From Lachnospiraceae bacterium (GTDB lineage Bacteria > Bacillota > Clostridia > Lachnospirales > Lachnospiraceae), in NCBI GenBank assembly GCA_021771755.1, contig JAETOL010000012.1:1-53305 (forward strand): a stretch of 53,305 bases of DNA, in the 5' to 3' direction. Both the position numbers and the translations under genes were made by a program. The notes below the pieces were generated by a model. The model was not told the origin of the DNA. It saw only the letters and a list, made by a program, of their open reading frames with translations, and did not search any database. Shown here piece after piece: positions 17,943 to 26,045 of this stretch (positions within the stretch are counted from its first letter, which is position 1; each line of letters starts with the position of its first letter).

Positions 17943-18707
17943 GTGAATATATACTTTAAAGCTGAAAAAATGAAATACCGTCATACTTTTCTGTGGAAGC
18001 TGATGATTTTGATGCCGGCGGTAAGCACTCTTTTGTCTGCGCAGCTGACTCATAATTATTTTGCAATGGATGGTTATAACTGGTGGTATATGCTGATGAT
18101 GCCGGGATTTCTGGCAGTCGCCTGCGGGCAGATTGGAGGAAAGGACTATAAAAAACAAAACCGTACCATCTGGGCGCTTCCGGCAGATATGGGAAAAATC
18201 TGGGATGCGAAGGTGCTGTTAGCAGTTCTGGTAAGTGGACTTGCTGCTTTGTTTTTGCTTCTGTTTGTTCTTATTGGAGCAGCTGTCCTGGAAAGAGGAC
18301 TTCATATAACTTTTTTTAACGCGCCGGCTGTTCCGAACCAGATTCTTGCAGCGATACTGATCTGGCTCACGTCCCTGTGGCAGCTTCCTTTTTGTTTGGT
18401 TCTGGTGCAGAAAACAGGAATGCTGGTTATGGTACTCATAAGCGTGGGATTAAGTCAGGCAGCTGGTCCCCTTATGGCTCTGGAAAAGCTGTTTTTTCTT
18501 GTCCCGTATGGAATTACCCCCAGAGTTATGTGCCCTGTTTTAAAAACTCTGCCTAACGGTTTACCGGCACAGCCGGGACAGATGACTTATACCTCTCAGC
18601 TTATGAGTGCACCGGCAGCTGTGATTGGAGTAGCGGTCTCTCTTTTGTGGTTTGGAGTGCTCTGGTATTTTACCCGGAAATGGTTTCAAAGGCAGGTGGA
18701 AAGATAA
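17943..18707 (+). CDS. Lantibiotic-protection ABC permease 1 (LanE/MutE type)
   Basis: A 254-aa membrane protein with six predicted helices, beginning NIYFKAEKMKYRHTFLWKL. That start resembles immunity permeases of the MutE/EpiE family. It would form the membrane channel together with the next gene. The start is a GTG directly after the ATPase stop, with GGAGTGAG in front. The stop overlaps the next start (TAATG). No peptide biosynthesis genes are present, so protection is probably against foreign peptides. Confidence 0.75.
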   Translation: MNIYFKAEKMKYRHTFLWKLMILMPAVSTLLSAQLTHNYFAMDGYNWWYMLMMPGFLAVACGQIGGKDYKKQNRTIWALPADMGKIWDAKVLLAVLVSGLAALFLLLFVLIGAAVLERGLHITFFNAPAVPNQILAAILIWLTSLWQLPFCLVLVQKTGMLVMVLISVGLSQAAGPLMALEKLFFLVPYGITPRVMCPVLKTLPNGLPAQPGQMTYTSQLMSAPAAVIGVAVSLLWFGVLWYFTRKWFQRQVER

Positions 18708-19444
18708 TGAAATTACTAAAAGCAGAATTTTATAAAATGCGCCATACCTTTCTGGTTCCCATTCATGTGATTGTTCCCGTGGTGGCTGATATCCTTTTTC
18801 TGGCATGGACCAGGATGAGCGCCCAGCTTCAGCTTTCTGTTTATGTACAGGCGGTGGGAGTGGCTTTTCCGGCGCTTTCCGCTCTGATCTGTGCGGGAAG
18901 TGTGGAACTGGAACTTCCTGGGCATTTTCAGGGATTCCTCTTGCTTCCCGGAAGAAAGGAAAGCGCCCTTCTGGCAAAATGGATCACTTTGCATGGTATG
19001 GCTTTTCTGGCTGTAATGGGAGCCACGATTATTTATGGAGCAGGAAACCGCCTGATATTAGGCGATATGGAAATACCGTTTTCTGTTTTTTTGAAAGCAG
19101 GAGTGCTTCTCTGGCTGGGAAGTCTGCCTCTTTATCTGGAGCATTTGTTTCTCAATCTTTGCTTTTCAAAAGTAGTGTCACTGGCTGTTTCCATAGGGGA
19201 ACTTCTTATCTCTGCTCTGTTTCTGACAGGACTTGGAGAGGGGAAATGGCAGTATGTTCCCTGTACCTGGAGCGCTCGTGGAACCTCTCTGTATCTTGCA
19301 GAAAAATTTAACAGAAGAGCAGCGCTGGGAGCTTCTGCCACGGAGCTGCATGAGATTCTGACCTGCGTCTTGATGGGCGTGAGTCTTTGTGTCATAATCT
19401 TTATATGGTTTCATTTTTATGAAGGAAGACAGGAAAATGATTAG
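18707..19444 (+). CDS. Lantibiotic-protection ABC permease 2 (LanG/MutG type)
   Basis: A 245-aa membrane protein beginning MKLLKAEFYKMRHTFLVPIH, the same kind of start as permease 1, which suggests an ancestral duplication. It has six hydrophobic segments. The ATG at 18707 overlaps the previous stop and was preferred over the upstream extension because it aligns with the paralogue. Specificity for a given peptide cannot be predicted. Confidence 0.75.
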   Translation: MKLLKAEFYKMRHTFLVPIHVIVPVVADILFLAWTRMSAQLQLSVYVQAVGVAFPALSALICAGSVELELPGHFQGFLLLPGRKESALLAKWITLHGMAFLAVMGATIIYGAGNRLILGDMEIPFSVFLKAGVLLWLGSLPLYLEHLFLNLCFSKVVSLAVSIGELLISALFLTGLGEGKWQYVPCTWSARGTSLYLAEKFNRRAALGASATELHEILTCVLMGVSLCVIIFIWFHFYEGRQEND

Positions 19445-19455
19445 GAGGAAAACAT

Positions 19456-20115
19456 ATGTGCAGGATTCTGGCTGTTGATGACGATCAGGGGATTCTGGCA
19501 GTGATCCGTAAAGCACTGGAAAAGGAAGGCTATCTGGTGGATACGCTGGATGACCCGGAAAAAATAAATCCGGAGAGATTAAGTGATTATCAACTGATTC
19601 TCCTGGATGTTATGATGCCGGGAACAGATGGATTTACAGTCTGCCGCAGGATCCGGGAACAGGTGGACTGCCCCATACTTTTTGTAACGGCAAAAACAGA
19701 AGAAGGTGATCTGATCACCGGTTTTGGTCTGGGGGCAGACGATTATATCAGAAAACCCTTTGGTCTGGGAGAACTGCGGGCAAGGGTGGCGGCTCATTTT
19801 CGTCGGGAGAGCAGAGAAAAAAGGCATCGGGTCACTTTGGGCGATCTGGAATTTTCCCTGCAGTCGAAAGAGATATATTGTCAGGGAAAGCAGATTCCTC
19901 TGACAAAAAGCGAATATGCCATCTGTGAGTATCTTGCCCTGAACCGGGGGCAGGTGTTTTCAAAAGAGCGGATTTATGAGCATGTTTTTGGATACGATGG
20001 AGAAAGTGACAGCTCTGCCATTACGGAGCATGTGAAAAACATCCGGGCGAAACTTCAGAAGGTGGGAGTGTCGCCTGTAGAAACGGTGTGGGGGATCGGG
20101 TATAAATGGAAGTGA
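19456..20115 (+). CDS. OmpR-family response regulator (LanR/CprR type)
   Basis: A 219-aa regulator with a receiver domain (VDDDQGI acidic pocket, phospho-acceptor Asp about 51 in LILLDVMMPG, Lys in YIRKPFG) and a C-terminal winged helix (LTKSEYAICEYLALNRGQVFSKERIYEHVFG, with the WGIGYKW end). It overlaps the kinase gene by ten bases. The likely target is the direct repeat at 17110-17131 upstream of the operon, so the loop would be self-activating. Confidence 0.9.
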   Translation: MCRILAVDDDQGILAVIRKALEKEGYLVDTLDDPEKINPERLSDYQLILLDVMMPGTDGFTVCRRIREQVDCPILFVTAKTEEGDLITGFGLGADDYIRKPFGLGELRARVAAHFRRESREKRHRVTLGDLEFSLQSKEIYCQGKQIPLTKSEYAICEYLALNRGQVFSKERIYEHVFGYDGESDSSAITEHVKNIRAKLQKVGVSPVETVWGIGYKWK

Positions 20116-21593
20116 AAAGCGGCAAAAAAATAACCCTGACAGGTCTCTTTGGAAAATATATCCTGAGCTTTACCGGCATAGTGATCCTGCTGGCTTTTTT
20201 CTGCTTTTTTGTAATGCTGGGCACTGTCACCATGATCGGAGGTCCTTTGCTTCCGGCCAACTATGCGGAACAGGTTCTGGCAGAAAACGGCGAGGAGATC
20301 CGAAATGCAGAAAGGGTGACGGAGAAGCTGATACCTGCGGGAACTCTTTATGGAGTCTTTTCGGAAGATGGAAAACTTCTTTATGGAAATTTTGATGAAA
20401 AAGAAGAAAAAACCGCATGGGACAAATACCGGAAAGATAATAAATATGCAGATGGAAAAGGTTATTATTCTTTTTTTCAGAGAAAAAACGGCGAGGTATG
20501 TATTACTAAATATTTTATAGAAGTCCGTTATGCAAAGGAAAGATGGAATCAGATCCTTCCGCCGGCGGAACAGCTTACCACCTGGTTTACCATAGGTTTG
20601 TTTGTTATTCTGACGGTTGTCAGCGGTTTTATCCTGTCCAGATGCTTTGCCCGAAGGATGAAAAAACAGCTGGAGGGGCTTTGCAAGGCAACGGAAAAAA
20701 TTGCTGCCAACGACCTGGAATTTGAGAGCAGGCCATCGGAAATCCAGGAGATCGGAGATGTCATGATGTCCCTGGAAAAAATGAAGCTTGCGCTGAAAGC
20801 TTCTCTCCAGCAGCAGTGGGAATCCGAGCAGCAGAAAAACCGGCAGATTTCTGCCCTGGCACACGATATCAAAACGCCTTTGACCGTAGTCCGGGGAAAT
20901 GCAGAGCTTCTTTCTGAGGGAGAGCCCGGAGAAGAAGAGCAGGAATGTATTCGGGAGATTTTGAAAAATGTGGATTACATGGAGCAGTATCTGGATTCTA
21001 TGCGTCAGGTTCTGAGAGGCAGGGAAAAAGAAGAAATAAAGAAGCTGGTGAGAGCAGAAGAGCTGACCCGAAAACTTCGGGAGGAAGCAGAGGCTCTTGG
21101 GGCAGCGGAGAAGATTCCGGTGATCCTGGAAAGCAGAAACCCGAATGCGGGAAAAGAGGAGAGATTCTCTGCTTATGAGAAAGCAGATTCGGAAAGTACA
21201 GGAGAAATCCTCTGCTGTATAGACGAGGTGATGCGGGCATGGAAAAACATTCTTGGAAATGCGCTGGAGCATACAGATTCTGCTCAGGGAATCCATATAG
21301 AGATCCGTACAGAGGAGATAGCAGAGGATGGTCGTTTTTCCGGAAGCTATCTTGTGGCTTTGGTAAGGGATCATGGACCGGGATTTTCCGGGCAGGCGCT
21401 TGTCTACGGAGCAGAGCCGTTTTTCAGCGGAGATAACAGCCGCCATGACCGGACTCATCAGGGACTGGGATTGTCTATTGCAGATACTTTTATGAAAAAG
21501 CAGGGAGGATTTCTAAAATTCGAGAATTCAGAGGATGGGAGCGGAGCAGAGGTTTCCCTCTGGATCAAAACAGCTGATAATAAAGGGGACTGA
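20106..21593 (+). CDS. Sensor histidine kinase (LanK/CprK type)
   Basis: A 495-aa membrane kinase. Helix 1 is at about 17-42, an extracellular sensor of about 120 residues follows, helix 2 is at about 155-178, then HAMP, and the dimerisation domain with the phospho-accepting His in SALAHDIKTPLTVVRGNAELL. The ATPase domain has NILGNALEHT, DHGPGFSGQ and HQGLGLSIADTF. Relative to typical kinases there is an insert of about 30 acidic residues near 340-370. It pairs with the upstream regulator. Its 3' end overlaps the convergent TetR gene by 66 bases. Confidence 0.88.
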   Translation: MEVKSGKKITLTGLFGKYILSFTGIVILLAFFCFFVMLGTVTMIGGPLLPANYAEQVLAENGEEIRNAERVTEKLIPAGTLYGVFSEDGKLLYGNFDEKEEKTAWDKYRKDNKYADGKGYYSFFQRKNGEVCITKYFIEVRYAKERWNQILPPAEQLTTWFTIGLFVILTVVSGFILSRCFARRMKKQLEGLCKATEKIAANDLEFESRPSEIQEIGDVMMSLEKMKLALKASLQQQWESEQQKNRQISALAHDIKTPLTVVRGNAELLSEGEPGEEEQECIREILKNVDYMEQYLDSMRQVLRGREKEEIKKLVRAEELTRKLREEAEALGAAEKIPVILESRNPNAGKEERFSAYEKADSESTGEILCCIDEVMRAWKNILGNALEHTDSAQGIHIEIRTEEIAEDGRFSGSYLVALVRDHGPGFSGQALVYGAEPFFSGDNSRHDRTHQGLGLSIADTFMKKQGGFLKFENSEDGSGAEVSLWIKTADNKGD

Positions 21594-22202
21594 ATAAGAA
21601 TTCCCGGGAATCAGAAACGATTCCCGGGTGCTTTTATTTTTTGGAAAAAATTTTTCGATATAGGAAGCAGTGAGACGGATAAAACTGTCGGTATCCAGAT
21701 TATTGTCCCGGATCGTCTCGTGCATGGAAAGACCATCGGAAAGGAGCAGCAGAAGCCATGCAAAATATTCGCCGGATACCTTGTCGGTACGTTTGGAAAT
21801 TTTTTCTGCGATCAGGGAGGCGAAGCACTGGTAGCGCCGGATCAGATGCGTCCGTATTTCCTCGTTGCCGATCATGGCATCATAAAAAAGCGGAAGACGG
21901 AGTTTAACCCCGGCCACATCACGTTCCAGAATATATTTTACCAGACGGTGGAGAGAAGTGTCCTTGTCTGCATTTTCGGTCCACTGACAAAGTTCCTTCC
22001 ATTGTTCATCCAGGTATTTATCTGTGATGGCAAAAAGGATTTCGTTTTTATTTTTAAAATGATAATAGAGAGTTCCCTTGGAAATGCCTGTCTGGGCTGC
22101 CAGCTGGGAAAGAGAAATCTCTGAAAAGGGTTTTTCTGCTAAAAGTTCTTCCGCAGCTTCGATGATCAGGCTGCGGACATCTTCTTTACGGGGAGCGGCC
22201 AT
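21528..22202 (-). CDS. TetR/AcrR-family transcriptional regulator
   Basis: A 224-aa repressor with the N-terminal helix-turn-helix IIEAAEELLAEKPFSEISLSQLAAQTGISKGTLYYHFKNKNEIL and a divergent C-terminal ligand domain. AGGAGG lies seven bases before the ATG. Its last codons run back across the terminator and 3' end of the kinase gene. It is divergent from the damaged kinase gene at 22375. A 20-bp dyad at 22331-22350 between them is a plausible operator. The ligand is unknown. Confidence 0.85.
   Translation of the reverse strand: MAAPRKEDVRSLIIEAAEELLAEKPFSEISLSQLAAQTGISKGTLYYHFKNKNEILFAITDKYLDEQWKELCQWTENADKDTSLHRLVKYILERDVAGVKLRLPLFYDAMIGNEEIRTHLIRRYQCFASLIAEKISKRTDKVSGEYFAWLLLLLSDGLSMHETIRDNNLDTDSFIRLTASYIEKFFPKNKSTRESFLIPGNSYSVPFIISCFDPEGNLCSAPIL
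21603..21639 (+). terminator. Terminator of the lantibiotic-resistance operon
   Basis: CCCGGGAATC (21603-21612) and GATTCCCGGG (21619-21628) form a perfect 10-bp stem with a six-base loop, followed by TGCTTTTATTTTTT. The hairpin lies inside the coding end of the convergent TetR gene. Confidence 0.85.
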
Positions 22203-22292
22203 AGGTGTACCTCCTGAAATCTGTTTACAGAAATATCATAGCGTGTTTTGTATGTTTTGCCTATAAAAACTGTGAAAATGACAATAAATTTA

Positions 22293-22320
22293 TTGACTTT
22301 GCATAAAAACATGATACTAT
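22293..22320 (+). promoter_or_regulatory. Candidate promoter of the FGGY kinase gene
   Basis: TTGACT at 22293-22298 is followed by an AT-rich stretch with TACTAT at 22315-22320 (spacing 16) as the best -10. Transcription would start just before the dyad at 22331. Confidence 0.45.
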
Positions 22321-22330
22321 AAGATAAAAG

Positions 22331-22350
22331 AGTCGTACATATGACCGACT
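22331..22350. promoter_or_regulatory. 20-bp dyad, candidate TetR-family operator
   Basis: The sequence fits AGTCGnnCATATGnnCGACT, with 16 of 20 bases palindromic. It sits just after the promoter and before the start of the downstream gene, where a bound repressor would block transcription. The TetR gene 130 bases away is the obvious candidate. Confidence 0.55.
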
Positions 22351-22374
22351 TGCGAAAGAAGGGATATAGATGGA

Positions 22375-23823
22375 TTGTCAGAAACTTCAAAAAAAGTCAT
22401 AAGTGTCTATGGAAATAGTGTCTATCCTGCCTATATTTCCAAAAAATCCGGCTGGGCAGAGCAGGATCCGGATTTTTACTACCAGAATCTCTGCCGGGTT
22501 TCCTGGCAGCTGAGGGAAAGCCTTCCGGAAATTTTTGCTCGGGTCGAGGCAGTGACTCTGACCACGATCCGCTGCACCAGTGTGTGCGTGGGACGTGACG
22601 GCAGGCCTCTGCGTCCGGCCATTCTCTGGCTTGACCAGAGAAGAGCGTCAGGGAAACTCCGGATGAAGCCATGGGCTGCGGCAGCCATAAAGGCAGTGGG
22701 AATGACAAAAACGCTGAATCTGCAGTATCAGAAATCTCACTGTAACTGGATCCGGGAAAACGAACCGGATATCTGGGCAAAAACCAAAAAATATGTACTC
22801 TTAAGTACTTATCTGAATTACAGACTGACCGGAAGAATGGCAGATTCCACCGCCTCCATCGTGGGCTATTTGCCCTATGATTTTAAAAACAGGCGATGGA
22901 AAAAGGCAAATGATCTGGTGCGTCCTGTGTTTGACATTCCGGATGAAATGATGTGTGAACTGATACCACCAGGGGCGTATATCGGTTCTCTGACAAAAGA
23001 GGCAGCCGAGGATCTGGGGCTTTCCAGTAAACTGAAGCTCATTGCTACCGGAACAGACAAGGCCTGCGAAGTTCTGGGACTTGGCTGTGTCAGCAAAAAA
23101 AGAGCTGTCTTCAGCTTTGGAACCACAGCAACGGTTACTTTTACGACTGGGGAATATCTGGAACCGGAAACCTTTATTCCACCTTATGATGCGATCCTTC
23201 CGGGGCACTTTAATCCGGAAATCGAGATTTTCCGTGGCTACTGGCTGATCTCCTGGTTTAAAAAGGAATTTACCCAGAAAGAGGTCATGGAGGCAATAGA
23301 AACAAAGGTACAGCCGGAAGAGCTTTTGAACAAAAGACTGAAAGAGGTTCCGGCAGGATGCCAGGGGCTTCTGCTCCAGCCGTACTTTACTCCGAATCTG
23401 ACGATGCCGGAGGCAAAAGGTTCGGTGATCGGACTTTCTGATGTTCACACAAGGATCCACCTGTATCGGGCGATCATTGAGGGAATCAATTTTGCTCTTA
23501 TGGACGGAATGCGCCATATGGAAAAAAGAGGAAATTTTCGGTTTGAGGAGATCCGGGTAGGCGGCGGAGGCGCGCAGAGCAGTGAAATCTGCCAGATCAC
23601 GGCTGACATGTTCGGGCTTCCTGTAGTGCGGACACAGACCTATGAGGTTTCCGGGATCGGAAGTGCCATTCCTGCTTTTGTGACTCTGGGAGTTTTTGAT
23701 GATTATAAAGAAGCGATTTCCCATATGGTACATAAAAAAGAAGTTTTTAAACCGGATAAACGGCAGCCCCCTGAAAATTTAAGCAGCAGTCAGGAACTTT
23801 TGACAAAATTGTCTGTACCATAG
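22375..23823 (+). pseudogene. FGGY-family carbohydrate kinase, damaged 5' end
   Basis: The body is a sugar kinase of the FGGY (xylulokinase/gluconokinase) family: VYPAYISKKSGWAEQDPDFYYQ, GRPLRPAILWLDQRRA, LSTYLNYRLTGR, the ATP-site region ATGTDKACEVLGLG, SFGTTATVTF and IRVGGGGAQSSEICQITADMFG. Family members begin with a phosphate-binding DxGTxxxK motif within the first 15 residues. Here it is missing: the open frame only has a TTG at 22375. The properly spaced ATG at 22370, behind GAAAGAAGGG, is in another frame and hits TAA after ten codons. A small 5' deletion with frameshift is the simplest explanation. A seven-A slippery run at 22389-22395 would shift ribosomes into the long frame, but the motif would still be absent. 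Confidence 0.7.
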
Positions 23824-23829
23824 TACAAT
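23800..23829 (+). promoter_or_regulatory. Promoter of the MFS-like gene
   Basis: A perfect TTGACA at 23800-23805 and TACAAT at 23824-23829 with 18-base spacing. The -35 lies in the last codons of the damaged kinase gene, so the next gene can be expressed independently. Confidence 0.7.
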
Positions 23830-23847
23830 GATAACAGGTTTAGGAAG

Positions 23848-24909
23848 ATGAGGAAGGGGGGAGTTAAGATAAAAAAGAAAAACCTGCTGTTTTTGTACAG
23901 CCTGTTTCATTTCCTGGTGGATTTTTCTACGATCTATCTTATGTATACCCGGATCTTGCCACCTGTATTTGGGAGAGAGGAAGCCATCTGGTGGGTCCTG
24001 CTTTATAATGCGCTGGCCTTTGCAGTGCCTCTTCCTGTGGGGATACTGGTGGACAAATGGAACCGCAATCCACTGGCAGCGGCAGCAGGACTGGGGATGA
24101 TCCTGGCAGGATATCTGTGGACGGGAAGCAGCCTGATCTCGCTTTTACTGGCAGGACTGGGAAACGGACTTTTCCATGTAGGAGGAGGACTGGATGTTCT
24201 GAATATGAGTGACGATCAATACACTCCAAGCGGATGCTTTATTTCTACAGGAGCTATGGGGGTGTTTCTGGGAACTTTTTTTGGAAAGAAGGTTTTTCCT
24301 GTGGAAGCGGTGATTTTGCCGGTGCTGACAGGAGGAATCCTGCTGTTTCTGATCTGCGGACGCATACATAAAAAAGAAAAACTGCTTCAGAACCCTCCTG
24401 TTGGGCTTCCCTTTGGGAAAAAGGGCTTCGGAATGGTATTCACTGCTTTTTTTCTTGTGGTTGTCCTGCGGTCTTATACCGGAAGTATCCTGTCCTATGA
24501 CTGGAAACAGGAAAGCTTCTGGAGCGTGGTATGTGCTCTGAGTGTCATGTTTGGAAAAATGGCAGGGGGTATTCTGGCGGATCTCTGGGGAACGGATAAG
24601 GTGATCCTGTCTTTGGGAGTGTCCGGGATTCTTTCTCTTTTTTCCTTTGCACACCCATGGGCAGGTATTGCGTCCATTTTTCTTTTTAATATGACCATGC
24701 CGGTTACGCTGTTATCTATGGCCCGGATATTTCCGAAAGCAAAGGGATTTGCCTTCGGTATCCTGACTTTTGCCCTGTTTCTGGGTGTGCTTCCGGTATG
24801 CATGCAGTGGGACAGTCCTCTTTTTTCACCGGGAGGACTGCTGGGACTTTCCTGGATTTCCATGATACTTCTGTATATGGGGTGGAAAAAGGAGAAAGTC
24901 TGTGTTTAG
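23848..24909 (+). CDS. MFS-like membrane transporter
   Basis: A membrane protein of about 350 aa with some 11-12 hydrophobic segments. It resembles the major facilitator superfamily, including a loop motif VGILVDKWNRNPLAA between early helices and LLAGLGNGLFHVGGG. The substrate is unknown. The start is uncertain. The ATG at 23848 has only AGGA two bases away, whereas the strong GGGGGGAG site lies inside the frame, about eight bases before an ATA codon at residue 8 (AAG-ATA-AAA). A non-standard start is therefore possible. It overlaps the next small membrane gene by eight bases. Confidence 0.65.
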   Translation: MRKGGVKIKKKNLLFLYSLFHFLVDFSTIYLMYTRILPPVFGREEAIWWVLLYNALAFAVPLPVGILVDKWNRNPLAAAAGLGMILAGYLWTGSSLISLLLAGLGNGLFHVGGGLDVLNMSDDQYTPSGCFISTGAMGVFLGTFFGKKVFPVEAVILPVLTGGILLFLICGRIHKKEKLLQNPPVGLPFGKKGFGMVFTAFFLVVVLRSYTGSILSYDWKQESFWSVVCALSVMFGKMAGGILADLWGTDKVILSLGVSGILSLFSFAHPWAGIASIFLFNMTMPVTLLSMARIFPKAKGFAFGILTFALFLGVLPVCMQWDSPLFSPGGLLGLSWISMILLYMGWKKEKVCV

Positions 24910-25237
24910 ATATGTGCTGCTGGCTTTGCTGGTGACAGAAGTTTCAGAGCTTATGACAGCAGTAATCATGGGAATGCGGGACTTTTACGAACTGCGCCTG
25001 GTGCTTCTTGTAAATCTGATGACGAATCCTCTGATCTCTGTTTTGTATCTGGCAGGGGGGATTTTTCTCGGCCCGGCGCTTAGATGGTATCTGATAGCCG
25101 CGGAGCTTGCCGTATGGCTGACAGAAGCAGCTGTATATCAAATCTGTATAGAGAAAAAAAGATCATTTCTGTTATTTTCCGCAGTGGCAAACGCAGTCTC
25201 TGTTTTTGCGGGAGTACTGGCAGGAAGGTGGATCTAA
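24902..25237 (+). CDS. Small hydrophobic membrane protein (111 aa)
   Basis: I do not recognise this family. It is a 111-aa protein with about four transmembrane helices (about 2-22, 33-55, 62-80 and 88-108), starting with GTG at 24902 behind AAAGGAGAAAG. It overlaps the MFS-like gene and lies 13 bases before the SH3 protein gene, so it probably belongs to the same transcript. Overlapping translation suggests its amount is tied to the transporter. Confidence 0.65.
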   Translation: MFRYVLLALLVTEVSELMTAVIMGMRDFYELRLVLLVNLMTNPLISVLYLAGGIFLGPALRWYLIAAELAVWLTEAAVYQICIEKKRSFLLFSAVANAVSVFAGVLAGRWI

Positions 25238-25250
25238 AAGGAGAGAAAAC

Positions 25251-26024
25251 ATGAAAAAGATAAAAAGAGCAGTGATTTGTATTTTGGCATTACTTTTAAC
25301 TGTAGTACCGGTTTATGGAGATGCAATGATCGTACCGGATTATCAGGATGTGACAGTGGACTATTATGTAATCGTGTCTGCGCCTGACGGCGGGGTGAAT
25401 TTCCGGTATGGAGCCGGTGTAGAGTACGATCAGATCATCAGTAATATGATTCCTAACGGGGAGATTCTGCATATTGTGGGAGAGCGCACTGCCAGTACAG
25501 GAAGAGCCTGGGGATATACCTGCTATCAGGATATGTGGGGATATGTAGCTCTTTCCCAGACCAGCTATTATGATATGGCACAGGCGCAGGCAGAGGCTGC
25601 GGCAAAAGCGGAGGCGGAAGCAAAAGCCGAAGCGGAGCGCCAGAAGAAAGAAGCGGAGGCAAAAGCCGAGGCGGAGCGTTTGCAGAAGGAAGCGGAAGCA
25701 AAAGCGGAAGCAGAGCGTCAGCAGAAGGAGGCGGAAGCAAAAGCTGAAGCAGAGCGGCTGCAGAAGGAAGCGGAAGCAAAAGCCGAGGCAGAGCGCCTGC
25801 AGCGAGAAGAAGAGACGAAGGCAAAGGAGGAAGCAGAACGTCAGCAGAAAGAAGCAGAGGAAGAAGCCAGACGCCTGAAAAAAGAGGCGGAAGAGATGAA
25901 ACAGAAAAACAAGGCATTATTTATGAAACTGATCGTTCTGGCAGTCATCTGCCTGGTGCTTGCAGTTACAGCAGTGATTCTGATCATTTATTTTTATAAG
26001 CATAAAAGGAAGAAAAACAGGTAA
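25251..26024 (+). CDS. SH3-domain protein on a repetitive helical stalk with C-terminal membrane anchor
   Basis: A 257-aa exported protein. A signal peptide (about 1-23) is followed by a bacterial SH3 domain (about 37-105: YYVIVSAPDGGVNFRYGAG, GRAWGYTCYQDMWGYV), a charged alanine/glutamate/lysine-rich helix (about 108-222), one transmembrane helix (about 224-248) and the basic tail KHKRKKNR. Residues 133-184 are four near-identical copies of a 13-residue unit KEAEAKAEAERLQ. This topology puts the SH3 domain far from the membrane on a rod, probably touching cell wall. It precedes a regulator/kinase/ABC set and may serve as its cell-wall or drug sensor; that is inference. AAAGGAG lies before the ATG. 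Confidence 0.8.
   Translation: MKKIKRAVICILALLLTVVPVYGDAMIVPDYQDVTVDYYVIVSAPDGGVNFRYGAGVEYDQIISNMIPNGEILHIVGERTASTGRAWGYTCYQDMWGYVALSQTSYYDMAQAQAEAAAKAEAEAKAEAERQKKEAEAKAEAERLQKEAEAKAEAERQQKEAEAKAEAERLQKEAEAKAEAERLQREEETKAKEEAERQQKEAEEEARRLKKEAEEMKQKNKALFMKLIVLAVICLVLAVTAVILIIYFYKHKRKKNR
25647..25802 (+). repeat. Four tandem 39-bp coding repeats
   Basis: Four in-frame 39-bp units encode the 13-residue helix repeat of the SH3 stalk protein. DNA copies differ mostly at synonymous positions. Such arrays can change copy number by slippage, altering stalk length. Confidence 0.8.
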
Positions 26025-26045
26025 GATTCAGGAGGCTTGCGTAAC

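Noticed and set aside
20055-21458. 467-codon open frame on the minus strand
   Set aside because: Opposite the histidine kinase gene, with no domain and no ribosome site.
25647-25802. CRISPR-like or intergenic tandem repeat
   Set aside because: The 39-bp units are in frame, have no unique spacers and encode a regular helix repeat of the SH3 protein.
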